Positions 1-7,190 of a stretch of 14,050 nt of DNA are shown here, in pieces (the first letter of the stretch is position 1; each line of letters starts with the position of its first letter). The stretch comes from Treponema sp. (GTDB lineage: Bacteria > Spirochaetota > Spirochaetia > Treponematales > Breznakiellaceae), in contig JAIRTS010000208.1 in the NCBI GenBank assembly GCA_031254795.1, forward strand, positions 1 to 14,050, written 5' to 3'. A program made the position numbers and the translations under genes. Below the pieces are notes generated by a model, which was not told the DNA's origin, made no database searches, and saw only the letters and a list, made by a program, of their open reading frames with translations.

Positions 1-200
1 GCTTCTTTTATTTTCGGGAAGAACCGTTCCAGGGCGTTCCGCGAGCTTTCTTTCACCAGACTGAGCATGAGCCACATCAGCTTTTTGAACGGCATTTTAC
101 GGTTCCGGCTGAAATCCTGTCTTCGTTTCTTCGAACGGTTTTCATAGTCCGCCTTCCCTGACAAGTTCCGGACTGTTTCAAAACAGGTTTTTTTCCCATG
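1..200 (-). CDS. IS4-family transposase, N-terminal part (runs off the left edge)
   Basis: This is the first 66 codons of a cut-and-paste transposase; the rest lies outside the window. The ATG at 200 follows a strong Shine-Dalgarno sequence (GGGAGGG). The reading frame is open to the edge and includes DFSRNRKMPF near residues 29-38, then KESSRNALERFFPKIKE. I recognise this as the N-terminal signature of one IS4-family branch. The same protein, with frameshifts, is encoded by the second copy starting at 2599, and there the C-terminal catalytic motif is visible. In the visible part this copy has no frameshift, whereas the second copy has lost one T in the run after codon 6. The catalytic residues are outside the window, so activity cannot be judged. 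The family assignment rests on the N-terminal motif and on the second copy. Confidence 0.75.
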
Positions 201-248
201 ACACCCTCCCGTTTCTGGTTTACCACGGCTTCGGGAGGGTGTCTAGTC

Positions 249-266
249 CTTAACTTGTTGACAGTG
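249..266 (-). repeat. 18-base terminal inverted repeat of the IS4-type element
   Basis: Plus-strand sequence is CTTAACTTGTTGACAGTG. It is identical to 3613-3630 and matches 15 of 18 bases at 3983-4000. The inner ten bases also survive, in reverse complement, at 2539-2548. Confidence 0.8.
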
Positions 267-420
267 ACAGAAAGCCCTCGTCGGTGCGGATATAGGTGAT
301 GTCGGCCGCCCGCGCCTGGTTGGGAGCCGTTAATACCATGTCCTTCACCCTGTTGCGGAACACCGGCAGGCTGCGCCGCGAGTTCGTCGTCCTGGGCGCG
401 CCCGCAAGCCGCTCCGGCAA
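267..420 (-). pseudogene. IS3-family transposase (integrase-type OrfB) remnant
   Basis: Only about 50 codons survive. On the minus strand they read RTTNSRRSLPVFRNRVKDMV, followed by TAPNQARAADITYIRTDEGF. This matches the start of the DDE integrase core of IS3-family OrfB proteins, where PNQxWxxDITYI carries the first catalytic Asp; here the usual Trp is Ala. The frame is cut at GFLSLS by the terminal repeat of the IS4-type copy 1. Upstream it abuts the C-terminal part of a Tn5-like transposase, with the junction near 415-425. The 5' half of OrfB and all of OrfA are missing, so this is a dead fragment. Assignment is by motif recognition only. Confidence 0.65.
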
Positions 421-1694
421 TCCACCGCTTCTTTTATCGTGTACGGCCTCTTCGGCTCCTCTTTGGTTTTGTTCGCCATACAATACAGCGGTTTCCACTC
501 CTCTTTTTCCAAAAGAAGAGAACAGGGCGGGCAAGGCGCCCGCCGCCTCGCCTAGGTCACGCTCAGCGCCATTGCCGCGATGATTGAGCGCGTCAGAATG
601 AGGGACGTTGTTTTGTCCATGCTTCGCTCCTGCGGCTTCTCAATAACGCGTCCATTCTTAAGCGCGTAATGAAACCGCTCCATCTTCCACCGCCGCATAT
701 AATACCCCACATACTCATACGCATCCTCAGGGCTTGTCGCCGGTTCGCTGGCCGCCATCGGAGACGAAGTTTCTGCGGCCATTCTGTCGGCGCTTTCCCT
801 CGGGGCGGCCTCTCTTCCTTCACATAGATAACCTGCAATGCTATTGACGGGGGCGGCGTCTTAATTTTGTCCAGTATCCGCAGTCGTTTCACCGCATAGC
901 GGACCCGCCGCGTCTGCAACACCGCCTCTCGCTCCGGCATGCGACTCCGGCTGTCCCGGGATAGCCGTACCTCAATCTTTCCCTGGCGCCGCCTCTTCCG
1001 CATCTCATCCGGCGTCCGTTTGTTTCCCGCCGTCATCCGGCTCTGGACTATCCGTATAAACCCCCGCTCATTCAGCGATTGGGCTTTGGCGAACAGCTCG
1101 CCGGACTCTAGCCCGCCATATCCCCTCCCGGTCGCAGATCGCCATCACTTTCACACCTGCGGGAATACCCGCCGTACTCCTGTCCAGCGTCTAAAGCCAT
1201 CTAAAACTCTCTTTTTCCTCTATCGGCCGCGCCTCTCGCTCTCATGGCCCGCCGATTCGTCTTTGGCTTCGGCCCGGTTGTATGCGGACTGGCCCAGCGC
1301 ATCAGACCCCACCCGCCGGCGCTCGCCGCCAGTCGGCTGTGGACATTGACTCCCAGGATTTTATCACTGATATATCCTATCCCTTCAGTCTTCAGGTGGG
1401 TGTTGTAGTTTACCCTGTGGTGTCATTCATGGACAGCCAGAATGATTCCGTTATTCGCCGTCTCGCCGCTTCCCGGCGCGCCCTGACAACCTCCCGCCGG
1501 TCACAGCCTTCGTTTCCCGGCGTCCGATAGACGGCCTTGTCCCCAGCCCGGTTTTCGCTTGCTTTCCGGATTGATTTGTCCGGTTATTGTATCAGAGTTT
1601 CCATGGTACTGATAAACCGCTCTTCCAGCCGGACAGAATGAAAATCCAGCCCTGCAAATTCTTTTTCTATATCGAAACTTGTCCCCTTCGCCAT
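420..1694 (-). pseudogene. Decayed IS4/Tn5-like (IS50-type) transposase
   Basis: A transposase of roughly 420 codons can be followed on the minus strand through several frames. It starts at the ATG at 1694, behind a Shine-Dalgarno GGAGGGG. The N-terminus (FDIEKEFAGLDFHSVRLEER) fits the DNA-binding domain of this group. An in-frame TAA follows after about 38 codons, then a continuation containing SIRKASENRAGDKAVYR in the same frame. Further on come TEGIGYISDKILGVNVHSRL, a region around GGLESGELFAKAQSLNERGF, IALQVIYVKEERPPRGKAPT, and finally YYMRRWKMERFHYALKNG. That last stretch fits the Y-(2)-R-(3)-E-(6)-K signature containing the catalytic Glu. The C-terminus (KRPYTIKEAVD) runs into the IS3 remnant. 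Multiple frameshifts and stops make it non-functional. No terminal repeats were found. Confidence 0.7.
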
Positions 1695-1762
1695 ATTCCC
1701 CTCCCAAAGTTTCCGGCTGTTAGGAGTGTGTAGCACAAATGGGAGAAATCTCTAGGTCAAGG

Positions 1763-1939
1763 TTAGTGCTTGCGGCAGGGTATTGCACCCAAATACGAAT
1801 AAAAAGCCCGGCAGAATCCGCCGCATGATTGACCGCAAGATATACCTTTGTATCCCCTGTGCCAAAGTTCTCTGAAGCCGCAACGATGGCGCGTTAAGGT
1901 GATCAAAGAGAACGGTGGCTCTTCACATTCATTCGTCAT
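1763..1939 (-). CDS. Small Cys-rich protein (58 aa), unassigned
   Basis: An uninterrupted 58-codon frame starts at ATG 1939, six bases after a perfect Shine-Dalgarno AAAGGAG (1946-1952 on the complement). The product has six Cys (residues 5, 20, 35, 39, 43, 55), including a C-x3-C-x3-C run, plus GFRELWHRGYKG. It has no signal peptide and no membrane segment. It is divergent from the broken tetR at 2126, and a 7-bp perfect hairpin lies in its presumed leader. The Cys spacing is loosely like a degraded zinc ribbon such as those in transposases, but I cannot name a family. The surrounding sequence is decayed IS material, so this could equally be a chance open frame. Confidence 0.3.
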   Translation of the reverse strand: MTNECEEPPFSLITLTRHRCGFRELWHRGYKGISCGQSCGGFCRAFYSYLGAIPCRKH

Positions 1940-1975
1940 GATAAACTCCTTTCGTCAAAACAGCGGTACCTTTGT

Positions 1976-1993
1976 GGTAGCGTCTGCGCTACC
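1976..1993. other. Perfect 7-bp hairpin with a tetraloop
   Basis: GGTAGCG-tctg-CGCTACC. It lies between the small minus-strand Cys-rich frame and the tetR remnant. No T-run follows on either strand, so it is not an obvious intrinsic terminator. Confidence 0.6.
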
Positions 1994-1996
1994 GAG

Positions 1997-2037
1997 GCGG
2001 GGCGCATGGAAGAAGCCGCGTCTTACGGACGCCCCGC
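1997..2037. other. Second hairpin: 8-bp GC-rich stem, 25-base loop
   Basis: GCGGGGCG (1997-2004) pairs perfectly with CGCCCCGC (2030-2037). It begins four bases after the preceding hairpin. The plus strand through 2006-2116 reads coding-like in one frame (MEEAASYGRPASPQDIPLHP, a stop, then NWEPAVKRKRTSMP), so this may be the 3' end of a decayed gene or element. The rest of 1740-2125 holds no other gene that I can support. Confidence 0.45.
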
Positions 2038-2598
2038 GTCCCCGCAGGACATCCCGTTGCATCCGCACTAGAACTGGGAACCCGCCGTAAAGCGGAAGCG
2101 GACGTCTATGCCGTGATTAATAATAATGTCTAAGACGGATATTAGAGTGCGGTTTACGCAAAAGACTCTGCGAGAAAGCCTTCTTGCGCTTATGAAAGAA
2201 AATCTATTCTGAACATCTCCATTAAAGAGATATGCAAAACCGTAGCACTTTCGATCAACTTTTATACTTAATTATAATGACCAATACGATCTTCTGCGGA
2301 AGTATAGAAGAAGAAACACTTGCAGAAGCGGAAAAAACCCTTCAATCACACCTGAATAACGCTCAAAAGCACGGGAGGATTGAATCGCTCTCCATATTAC
2401 TTGATACCTTGCAATATATTGCCGATAACAGCAATTTAAAGTGTTGTTAAGCGAAAATGGGGATATCGTCTTTCAGAAAAAATTCTTTCGTCATGGCGTT
2501 GAATCTATCAAGAATCTTATAGCCGCCGCCGGTATTGGACAAGTTAAGTGCTAGGACACCGACTCAAAGCCGAGGTAAACCGGAAACGGGAGGGTGTC

Positions 2599-3562
2599 AT
2601 GGGGAAAAAACGTGTTTTGAAACAGTCCGAAATTTGTCAGGAAAGGCGGACTATGAAAACCGTTCAAAGAAACGAACACAGGATTTCAGCCGGAACCGTA
2701 AAACGTCGCTCAAAAAAATGACGCGGCTCACGCTCAGCCTGACGAAAGAAAGCTCGCGGAGCGCTCTGGAACGGTTCTTCCCGAAAATAAAAGAGGCGGC
2801 TCGCATGACGCGGCGGGTGTCCAGCCTGGCGCGGCGAAAAGTGAAATGGGAAGCCTTCCGGGAATTGTTTCAGACGGACGTGAAGGGAAGCTGTGACGAG
2901 ACGATAAAGGACTGGCGGGGCTGGCTTTTGCTGACGCGGAGTCGCGGGAGTGCCGCGAGGGCCATCACGTCAATACTGTAGAAAAAAGAGAGCGGCGTCA
3001 TCGCGGACGCGGCGATTGAGCCTTTGACGGAGGGACGGGCGGAGCATGGCGAAGGGACATCTGAATGCCCCTGGCGACGTGGGGCGGGAAGCGTCGACAA
3101 CGAATCTGCGGGAAGACGAGATGGAGGAGGAGGCGTTCCCGGAACTGTATTACAGGAGACAGCCTGTGGAGACGAAATACAACCAGGCGAAACAGAAGAT
3201 GGAGCTTGAGAACTCCAGCGGACGGCTTGTTGACAATGTCAAACAGGATTTTCACGCGATGACGACGGCGCCGGACACGCCGGCAAGCGGGCTGAGGGAA
3301 GTGAATGAAAAGATACCGAAGGGAAAACGGAACAGAGGCGGTATGAATACCGCGCCAACGTGAACCACGCGGCGTGGGTACTGAAGCACACCGGCTCGTC
3401 GGGACACTGACAACGGATGACAGCCTTGCGCGGAGCCACTTATATCGGGAACCGGCGTCGGAGATACGGCGGCGGGCGGCGCCGGCGAGGTCAAGCCGCG
3501 AAGTGTCATGAAAAGAATACTTGAGAAAACCTCATTTCCATCACAATCATAAATCAAACTGC
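2599..3562 (+). pseudogene. IS4-family transposase, frameshifted with central deletion
   Basis: Homologous to the copy at 1-200. The ATG at 2599 is out of frame with the body because one T is missing after codon 6. The body then reads QDFSRNRK, LTKESSRSALERFFPKIKEA and ETIKDWRGWLLLT, after which the frame breaks. After a shortened middle it resumes near 3104 as TTNLREDEMEEEAFPELYYR, followed by RQPVETKYNQAKQK. This last part fits the IS4-family Y-(2)-R-(3)-E-(6)-K signature with the catalytic Glu. The tail ends HHNHKSNC near 3562 after more shifts. About 320 codons remain, less than I would expect for the family, and no segment with the second catalytic Asp was found. Not functional. Confidence 0.75.
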
Positions 3563-3612
3563 TGGTGGTGGGTGGGGGTAGGAAGGGGAACAAGCCCCCG
3601 CTGTCCTTGTTT

Positions 3613-3630
3613 CTTAACTTGTTGACAGTG
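3613..3630 (+). repeat. Right terminal inverted repeat of IS4-type copy 2
   Basis: CTTAACTTGTTGACAGTG, identical to 249-266. The TetR C-terminal frame begins immediately after it. Confidence 0.8.
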
Positions 3631-3840
3631 GGATTTGTTCTCCCTCATACGCAAAGGTTTCAAGAAGAAAGCTTAAATACCCCGGAACCTTGCTCTCCGG
3701 GGCTTCTTTATTTTTCTGCTCGGCGACATGCTCTCGCTCGTTCATGAATGGCTCAAGAACGGTATGGATACGCCCGCGCCTGAACTCGCCAAAACACTCT
3801 ATAAACTCACCCGGGAAGCGCTGAAATAGCGGAAAAACAA

Positions 3841-3871
3841 ACGCCGCTTGTCGAGAGAACACGGGCGGCGT
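3841..3871 (+). terminator. Possible terminator-like hairpin after tetR remnant
   Basis: ACGCCGC (3841-3847) pairs with GCGGCGT (3865-3871) across a 17-base loop, 11 bases after the tetR stop codon. The following sequence (CCTGCACTTGCCTTTTACCC) has only a weak T-run. This is a plausible relic of the regulator's terminator, not a strong one. Confidence 0.3.
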
Positions 3872-3919
3872 CCTGCACTTGCCTTTTACCCTATCTTAAT
3901 TTTTTGCAGCAATTTGAGC

Positions 3920-4000
3920 CGGTTTCATAACTATAAGTCGAACTGTTGAGGGGACGGGACGCGCGGGAGAACTCCCTGATCATTTAATTTGTTGAAAGTG
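3920..4000 (+). mobile_element. 3' end of a third, related IS4-type element
   Basis: The frame RFHNYKSNC-stop (TGA 3947-3949) matches the HHNHKSNC tail of the transposase at 2599-3562. A terminal repeat (3983-4000, TTTAATTTGTTGAAAGTG) follows that matches the canonical repeat at 15 of 18 bases. The greater divergence suggests an older insertion or a sister element. Nothing of the 5' part remains. Its outer end lies 28 bases upstream of the -35 box of mscS. Confidence 0.6.
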
Positions 4001-4028
4001 GGAAGCTTCCACGTTTTTTTTAAAATAC

Positions 4029-4057
4029 TTGCTTCTTACTGACAAAAGGTATATAAT
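4029..4057 (+). promoter_or_regulatory. mscS promoter, predicted leaderless
   Basis: -35 TTGCTT (4029-4034), spacer of 17 bases, -10 TATAAT (4052-4057), then six bases to the ATG at 4064. With the -10 at -12 to -7, position +1 is the A of ATG. No Shine-Dalgarno lies at a normal distance. Confidence 0.75.
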
Positions 4058-4063
4058 TTAGAT

Positions 4064-5407
4064 ATGAGTGCTATTCGAGTGATTTTCACGCTCTTTTTTG
4101 TTTTTTCATCCTCCGCGCTGTTTGCCCAGATAAATGCGGTGGATGAAACCCTCGCGGCGGATGTTTCTTCTGTCGTAAATGAATTCGTAGGAAAAAACAT
4201 ATTTATAAGATTCGGCATTGCCGTTGCGGCAATCGTTCTTATGATCCTCCTGATGCGGCTGATCAGGCGTCTATTCGTAAAGCTGCAAAATAAAATACAA
4301 AACGGGGTGGTTATCAAACCTATCGTCATCAAGCAGTACACCCTCTTTGATTCACAACAAATAGCGAACGCCACCATTTTCTTGGCGAAGATACTCAAAT
4401 ACGTTGTGTACGCGCTGATTGTATATTTAACCCTGCCCATAGTATTCGGCATCTTTGAACAAACCCGCGGCGTCGCGGCAAAATTGATCGGCTACATCAT
4501 TTCTCCGCTTAAAAACACGGGCGTCGCCATTATCAGATATATTCCCAATCTGATAACCATCGCCATCACGTTTATGATAGCCCATTACACGATGAAAATG
4601 TTGCGGTTTTTTATCACCCAGATTCAAAAAGGGAAACTCGTTATTCCGGGTTTTTACGCGGACTGGGCGCAACCTACGTTTAACATACTGCGGATATTGG
4701 TTTATGCGTTCACAATCATCCTCGTATACCCGCTCCTGCCCAATTCCGAATCCGATGTTTTCAAGGGCGTCTCCGTATTCGTCGGCATTCTATTCTCGCT
4801 GGGCTCGAGTTCCGTCATCGGGAATCTGGTGGCGGGCATTGTCGTCACCTACATGAGACCCTTCAAGTTAGGCGACCGGATACAGATCGGCAATATCATA
4901 GGATTTGTGGTGGAAAAATCCGCGACGGTGACGCGGTTGCGCACCCATAAAAACGAATACATCACCTTCCCCAATTCCATGATACTCACTTCAAGCATCA
5001 CCAATTACAACTTTTCCGCGGACAACGAAAACGATCACGGGCTTATCCTGCACATAACCATCACGTTCGGCTACTCCACGCCGTGGCAAACGGTGCATTC
5101 GATCCTCATTGATGCCGCGCTCAAGACCCGGCGCATTGAACATGATCCCATGCCCTTCGTGCTTCAGACAAAACTTGATGATTTCTACGCTCATTACGAG
5201 ATAAACGCATATACGAAGGCGATTGAGAAAGTGCCGGCTGTGTATTCCGAATTGCATAAAAATATACAAAACGGGTTCCGCGACGCGGGATTGGACATGA
5301 CTGTATCTTACGTCCGCTCCTATATGCCCTACACCACCCCGCTCGCGGAAGCGCAAACCGTAGAGGGCGTGGAAGTTGTGGAAAAAGAAAAGGACAAAAA
5401 AGTGTAA
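4064..5407 (+). CDS. MscS-family mechanosensitive ion channel (447 aa)
   Basis: A small-conductance-type channel that would open under membrane tension to release solutes during osmotic downshock. A likely signal peptide (residues 1-22, ending LFAQ) is followed by a short periplasmic stretch. Hydrophobic segments lie near residues 45-68, 105-132, 150-180, 205-225 and 228-262. The pore-lining helix and beta-domain signature are clear: GSSSVIGNLVAGIVV at 247-261, then RPFKLGDRIQIG at 265-276, followed by the THKNEYITFPNSMILTSSI stretch. The C-terminus is a charged tail rich in Glu and Lys. It is longer than E. coli MscS (286 aa), with extra N-terminal membrane helices, as in many larger MscS homologues. 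The start is fixed by the promoter, whose predicted +1 coincides with this ATG. It stands alone, between an IS remnant and a separately promoted operon. The exact subfamily is not certain, so no symbol is given. Confidence 0.88.
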   Translation: MSAIRVIFTLFFVFSSSALFAQINAVDETLAADVSSVVNEFVGKNIFIRFGIAVAAIVLMILLMRLIRRLFVKLQNKIQNGVVIKPIVIKQYTLFDSQQIANATIFLAKILKYVVYALIVYLTLPIVFGIFEQTRGVAAKLIGYIISPLKNTGVAIIRYIPNLITIAITFMIAHYTMKMLRFFITQIQKGKLVIPGFYADWAQPTFNILRILVYAFTIILVYPLLPNSESDVFKGVSVFVGILFSLGSSSVIGNLVAGIVVTYMRPFKLGDRIQIGNIIGFVVEKSATVTRLRTHKNEYITFPNSMILTSSITNYNFSADNENDHGLILHITITFGYSTPWQTVHSILIDAALKTRRIEHDPMPFVLQTKLDDFYAHYEINAYTKAIEKVPAVYSELHKNIQNGFRDAGLDMTVSYVRSYMPYTTPLAEAQTVEGVEVVEKEKDKKV

Positions 5408-5410
5408 AAC

Positions 5411-5488
5411 GCGCTTTTCCGCAACTTCCCATTGTGAAAAAGCGCCGCTTGGAAATGCCTCCGCATTCCTTTGTTCGGTATTTTTTGT
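5411..5488 (+). terminator. Probable terminator region after mscS (two hairpins)
   Basis: GCGCTTTT (5411-5418) pairs with AAAAGCGC (5438-5445), with further partial pairing inside. A second hairpin, GGAAaTGC-ctcc-GCATTCC (5451-5469, one bulged base), is followed by T-rich sequence (TTTGTTCGGTATTTTTTG). The second is the better candidate for intrinsic termination. Confidence 0.45.
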
Positions 5489-5496
5489 GTCTGTCC

Positions 5497-5525
5497 TTGT
5501 ATAAATCGTGAATTTGCTGTATACT
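5497..5525 (+). promoter_or_regulatory. Promoter of adenylate cyclase operon, predicted leaderless
   Basis: -35 TTGTAT (5497-5502), spacer of 17 bases, -10 TATACT (5520-5525), six bases, then ATG 5532. No Shine-Dalgarno precedes the ATG. A GTG at 5508 in the same frame lies between the -35 and -10 boxes, so it cannot be transcribed from this promoter. Confidence 0.7.
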
Positions 5526-5531
5526 GTCTTT

Positions 5532-7190
5532 ATGAAGATCAGGGTCAAAATACTATTTATTGTCCTCCCCCTTTTGACAGTCGCCGCCGCGATGGTGGGC
5601 GGGGCGTCATACCTTTTAGCCGCGGCTGCGGTCAATAAAATAGCGGTTGGCTCTCTCCAATTCAAGACCGAAGAAGTCATAAGTTACGCCGAAGGGCAGT
5701 GGAATCTTCTTGTTGACAATAACATGATTGGCAATCTTTCAATGGAATGGGTGGCGAAAGAGGCGGTTGGGAACTTTTCTCGCGGCATACTCCGCAGTCC
5801 CACCGAGGTTATTTTCGCGCTTGACGAAGAGGCCGAGATCGGTATTATGGCGGGCAATCTTGCCATTTTGCCGGAAGAGGCGGCCGCGCTTGTCGCCAGC
5901 GTCCGAGTCGAGAAAAACGGGTTTCTTTTCACGCGAATCAACGGCGTTGAACGCGCGGCCTATACCATGCCGTTTTCACCCTTCAATTGGCAGGTGTTTG
6001 TTACGGAAGAGCGGAGTCAATTCTACGGACCGGTTGAGCAGATTTTCAGAACCTCAGCCGCCATATTGATCGGCACCCTGGCTGTGGGCGTGTTGTGCCT
6101 CCTTATAATGACCCACTACATCACCATGCCCATAGAAAATGTGGTTTCTTGCATGAAGCGCATTATTGAAGAGAACAGCCTCACCGAAACGGTTCCCGTG
6201 TATTACAAGGACGAGATCGGGCATCTCTCCCATACTTTTAACATTATGCTTCAAAATTTGGATGTAGCCTATAAACAGATAAAAAATTATGCGTTCGACG
6301 CGGCAATAGCGCAAAGACGCGAACGGAAAATCAGAAACGTATTCCAACTGTACGTGCCTGCGGACGTTATTGACGAAATATTTGTTAATCCCGAAAAGAT
6401 GTTGATCGGCACGAACCGTGAAACCGCCATTCTCTTCTCGGATATACGCAGTTTCACCACCATTTCCGAAAAGATGCAACCGGACGAACTGGTCAATTCG
6501 CTCAACCGTTACTTCAAAACCATGGTGAACATCATCATGGACAGAGACGGCATTGTGGATAAATACATCGGCGACGCCATCATGGCGATCTTCGGAGCGC
6601 CCATTGCGCGTGAAAACGACGCCCTTTCCTCAGTGTTGGCCGGTCTCGAAATGAGCGAAGCTCTGATTGAGTTCAACAAGTCGCAGATAGAACTCGGCGC
6701 GCCGGAATTCCGCATCGGCATAGGCGTCAATTATGGCGTCGTCACAGTGGGAAACATCGGCTGTGACCGGAAGATGAACTACACGGTCATAGGTGATTCG
6801 GTGAATCTCGCCTCCCGTCTCGAAGGACTCACCAAAATGTACAAGGAGCCGCTTCTTTTTTCAGAGAGCGTATACGAAAAAATCCAAGGCGCGCTCCCGT
6901 GCAGAACCATTGACCGCGTGGCGGTGAAAGGCAAGACGCTGGGCGTGCCTATCCTGACGGCGCGGCGGAGCATAACGCCGGTGGAGCAAAAAGCATGGAA
7001 ATTGCACGAACATGCGGTACAATTATACTACAAACGGAACTTTAGAGAATCTCTTGCGGTTTTTGAAGAAGTGAGGGCTTTGCTTCCCGGCGATCTCGCT
7101 TCGGATCGGTATATTGACCGTTGCAAGCGGTATATAAAAGAGCCGCCTCCCGAAAATTGGGACGGCGTGGAGATCATGCACGAAAAATGA
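5532..7190 (+). CDS. Membrane-bound class III adenylate cyclase with HAMP domain (552 aa)
   Basis: Makes cyclic AMP from ATP at the inner membrane. One membrane helix (about 7-30) is followed by a periplasmic sensor-like region (about 31-171), a second helix (about 172-196) and a HAMP linker (about 197-255). The catalytic domain (about 295-480) has both metal-binding Asp residues: D304 in FSDIRSF and D348 in YIGDAIMA. K344 and D422 (VIGDSVNLASRLE) occupy the purine-specifying positions expected for ATP rather than GTP, and N425 and R429 are the transition-state pair. A helical TPR-like tail follows (about 490-535). It therefore looks active and signal-gated. The ligand is unknown. It is first in an apparent operon: its TGA overlaps the next gene's ATG (ATGA). 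The start at 5532 is chosen because the promoter's -10 box lies just upstream. Confidence 0.88.
   Translation: MKIRVKILFIVLPLLTVAAAMVGGASYLLAAAAVNKIAVGSLQFKTEEVISYAEGQWNLLVDNNMIGNLSMEWVAKEAVGNFSRGILRSPTEVIFALDEEAEIGIMAGNLAILPEEAAALVASVRVEKNGFLFTRINGVERAAYTMPFSPFNWQVFVTEERSQFYGPVEQIFRTSAAILIGTLAVGVLCLLIMTHYITMPIENVVSCMKRIIEENSLTETVPVYYKDEIGHLSHTFNIMLQNLDVAYKQIKNYAFDAAIAQRRERKIRNVFQLYVPADVIDEIFVNPEKMLIGTNRETAILFSDIRSFTTISEKMQPDELVNSLNRYFKTMVNIIMDRDGIVDKYIGDAIMAIFGAPIARENDALSSVLAGLEMSEALIEFNKSQIELGAPEFRIGIGVNYGVVTVGNIGCDRKMNYTVIGDSVNLASRLEGLTKMYKEPLLFSESVYEKIQGALPCRTIDRVAVKGKTLGVPILTARRSITPVEQKAWKLHEHAVQLYYKRNFRESLAVFEEVRALLPGDLASDRYIDRCKRYIKEPPPENWDGVEIMHEK

Larger units (their letters stand above)
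1..266 (-). mobile_element. IS4-type element, copy 1 (left part of window, truncated by the edge)
   Basis: The 5' end of the element is the 18-base terminal repeat CACTGTCAACAAGTTAAG, read on the minus strand at 249-266. The exact reverse complement of this repeat closes the second copy at 3613-3630, which defines the ends of the element. The leader between the repeat and the transposase start is about 48 bases. The insertion splits an IS3-type transposase reading frame (267 onward). Its other end and any target duplication lie outside the window. Confidence 0.75.
2539..3630 (+). mobile_element. IS4-type element, copy 2 (internally deleted, decayed)
   Basis: Same element as at 1-266, in inverted orientation. 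The right terminal repeat (3613-3630) is complete. On the left only the inner ten bases (acaagttaag, 2539-2548) remain, the outer eight being replaced by GGTATTGG of the host gene. The insertion lies inside the TetR reading frame. I see no target duplication, as expected if the left tip was lost. Confidence 0.75.
2126..3829 (+). pseudogene. TetR-family regulator, frameshifted and interrupted by an IS4-type element
   Basis: Joining the frames rebuilds a TetR-type repressor. The N-terminal helix-turn-helix region reads MSKTDIRVRFTQKTLRESLL, then a lost base at about 2201-2203, then SILNISIKEICKTVALS, another shift, then STFILNYNDQYDLLRK. This has the usual helix 2-3 pattern and the STFY...Y motif. 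The ligand domain continues with IEEETLAEAEKTLQSHL, VLLSENGDIVFQKKFFRHGV and ESIKNLIAAAGIG. The frame is then cut by the IS (2539-3630) and resumes at 3631, ending with LVHEWLKNGMDTPAPELAKT and LYKLTREALK before TAG 3827-3829. I count at least five frameshifts in addition to the insertion. The encoded protein cannot be made. Its former target is unknown; the nearest intact gene is mscS. Confidence 0.75.

Noticed and set aside
2599..2721. Programmed -1 frameshift at the A-run near the transposase start
   Set aside because: The intact copy at 1-200 reads straight through in frame because it has five T instead of four a few bases later, so the shift in copy 2 is a simple deletion.
3680..3717. 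CCCCGGA...TCCGGGG hairpin followed by T-rich sequence as a terminator
   Set aside because: It lies inside the TetR C-terminal reading frame, about 130 bases before that gene's stop codon, so it is more likely coincidental.
5508..5531. Upstream GTG start for the cyclase
   Set aside because: The codon lies between the -35 and -10 boxes, and starting there would put extra residues in front of a good N-terminal membrane anchor.
4036..5680. Long minus-strand open frames opposite mscS
   Set aside because: They are antisense shadows of a gene with a clear protein family, signal peptide and promoter.
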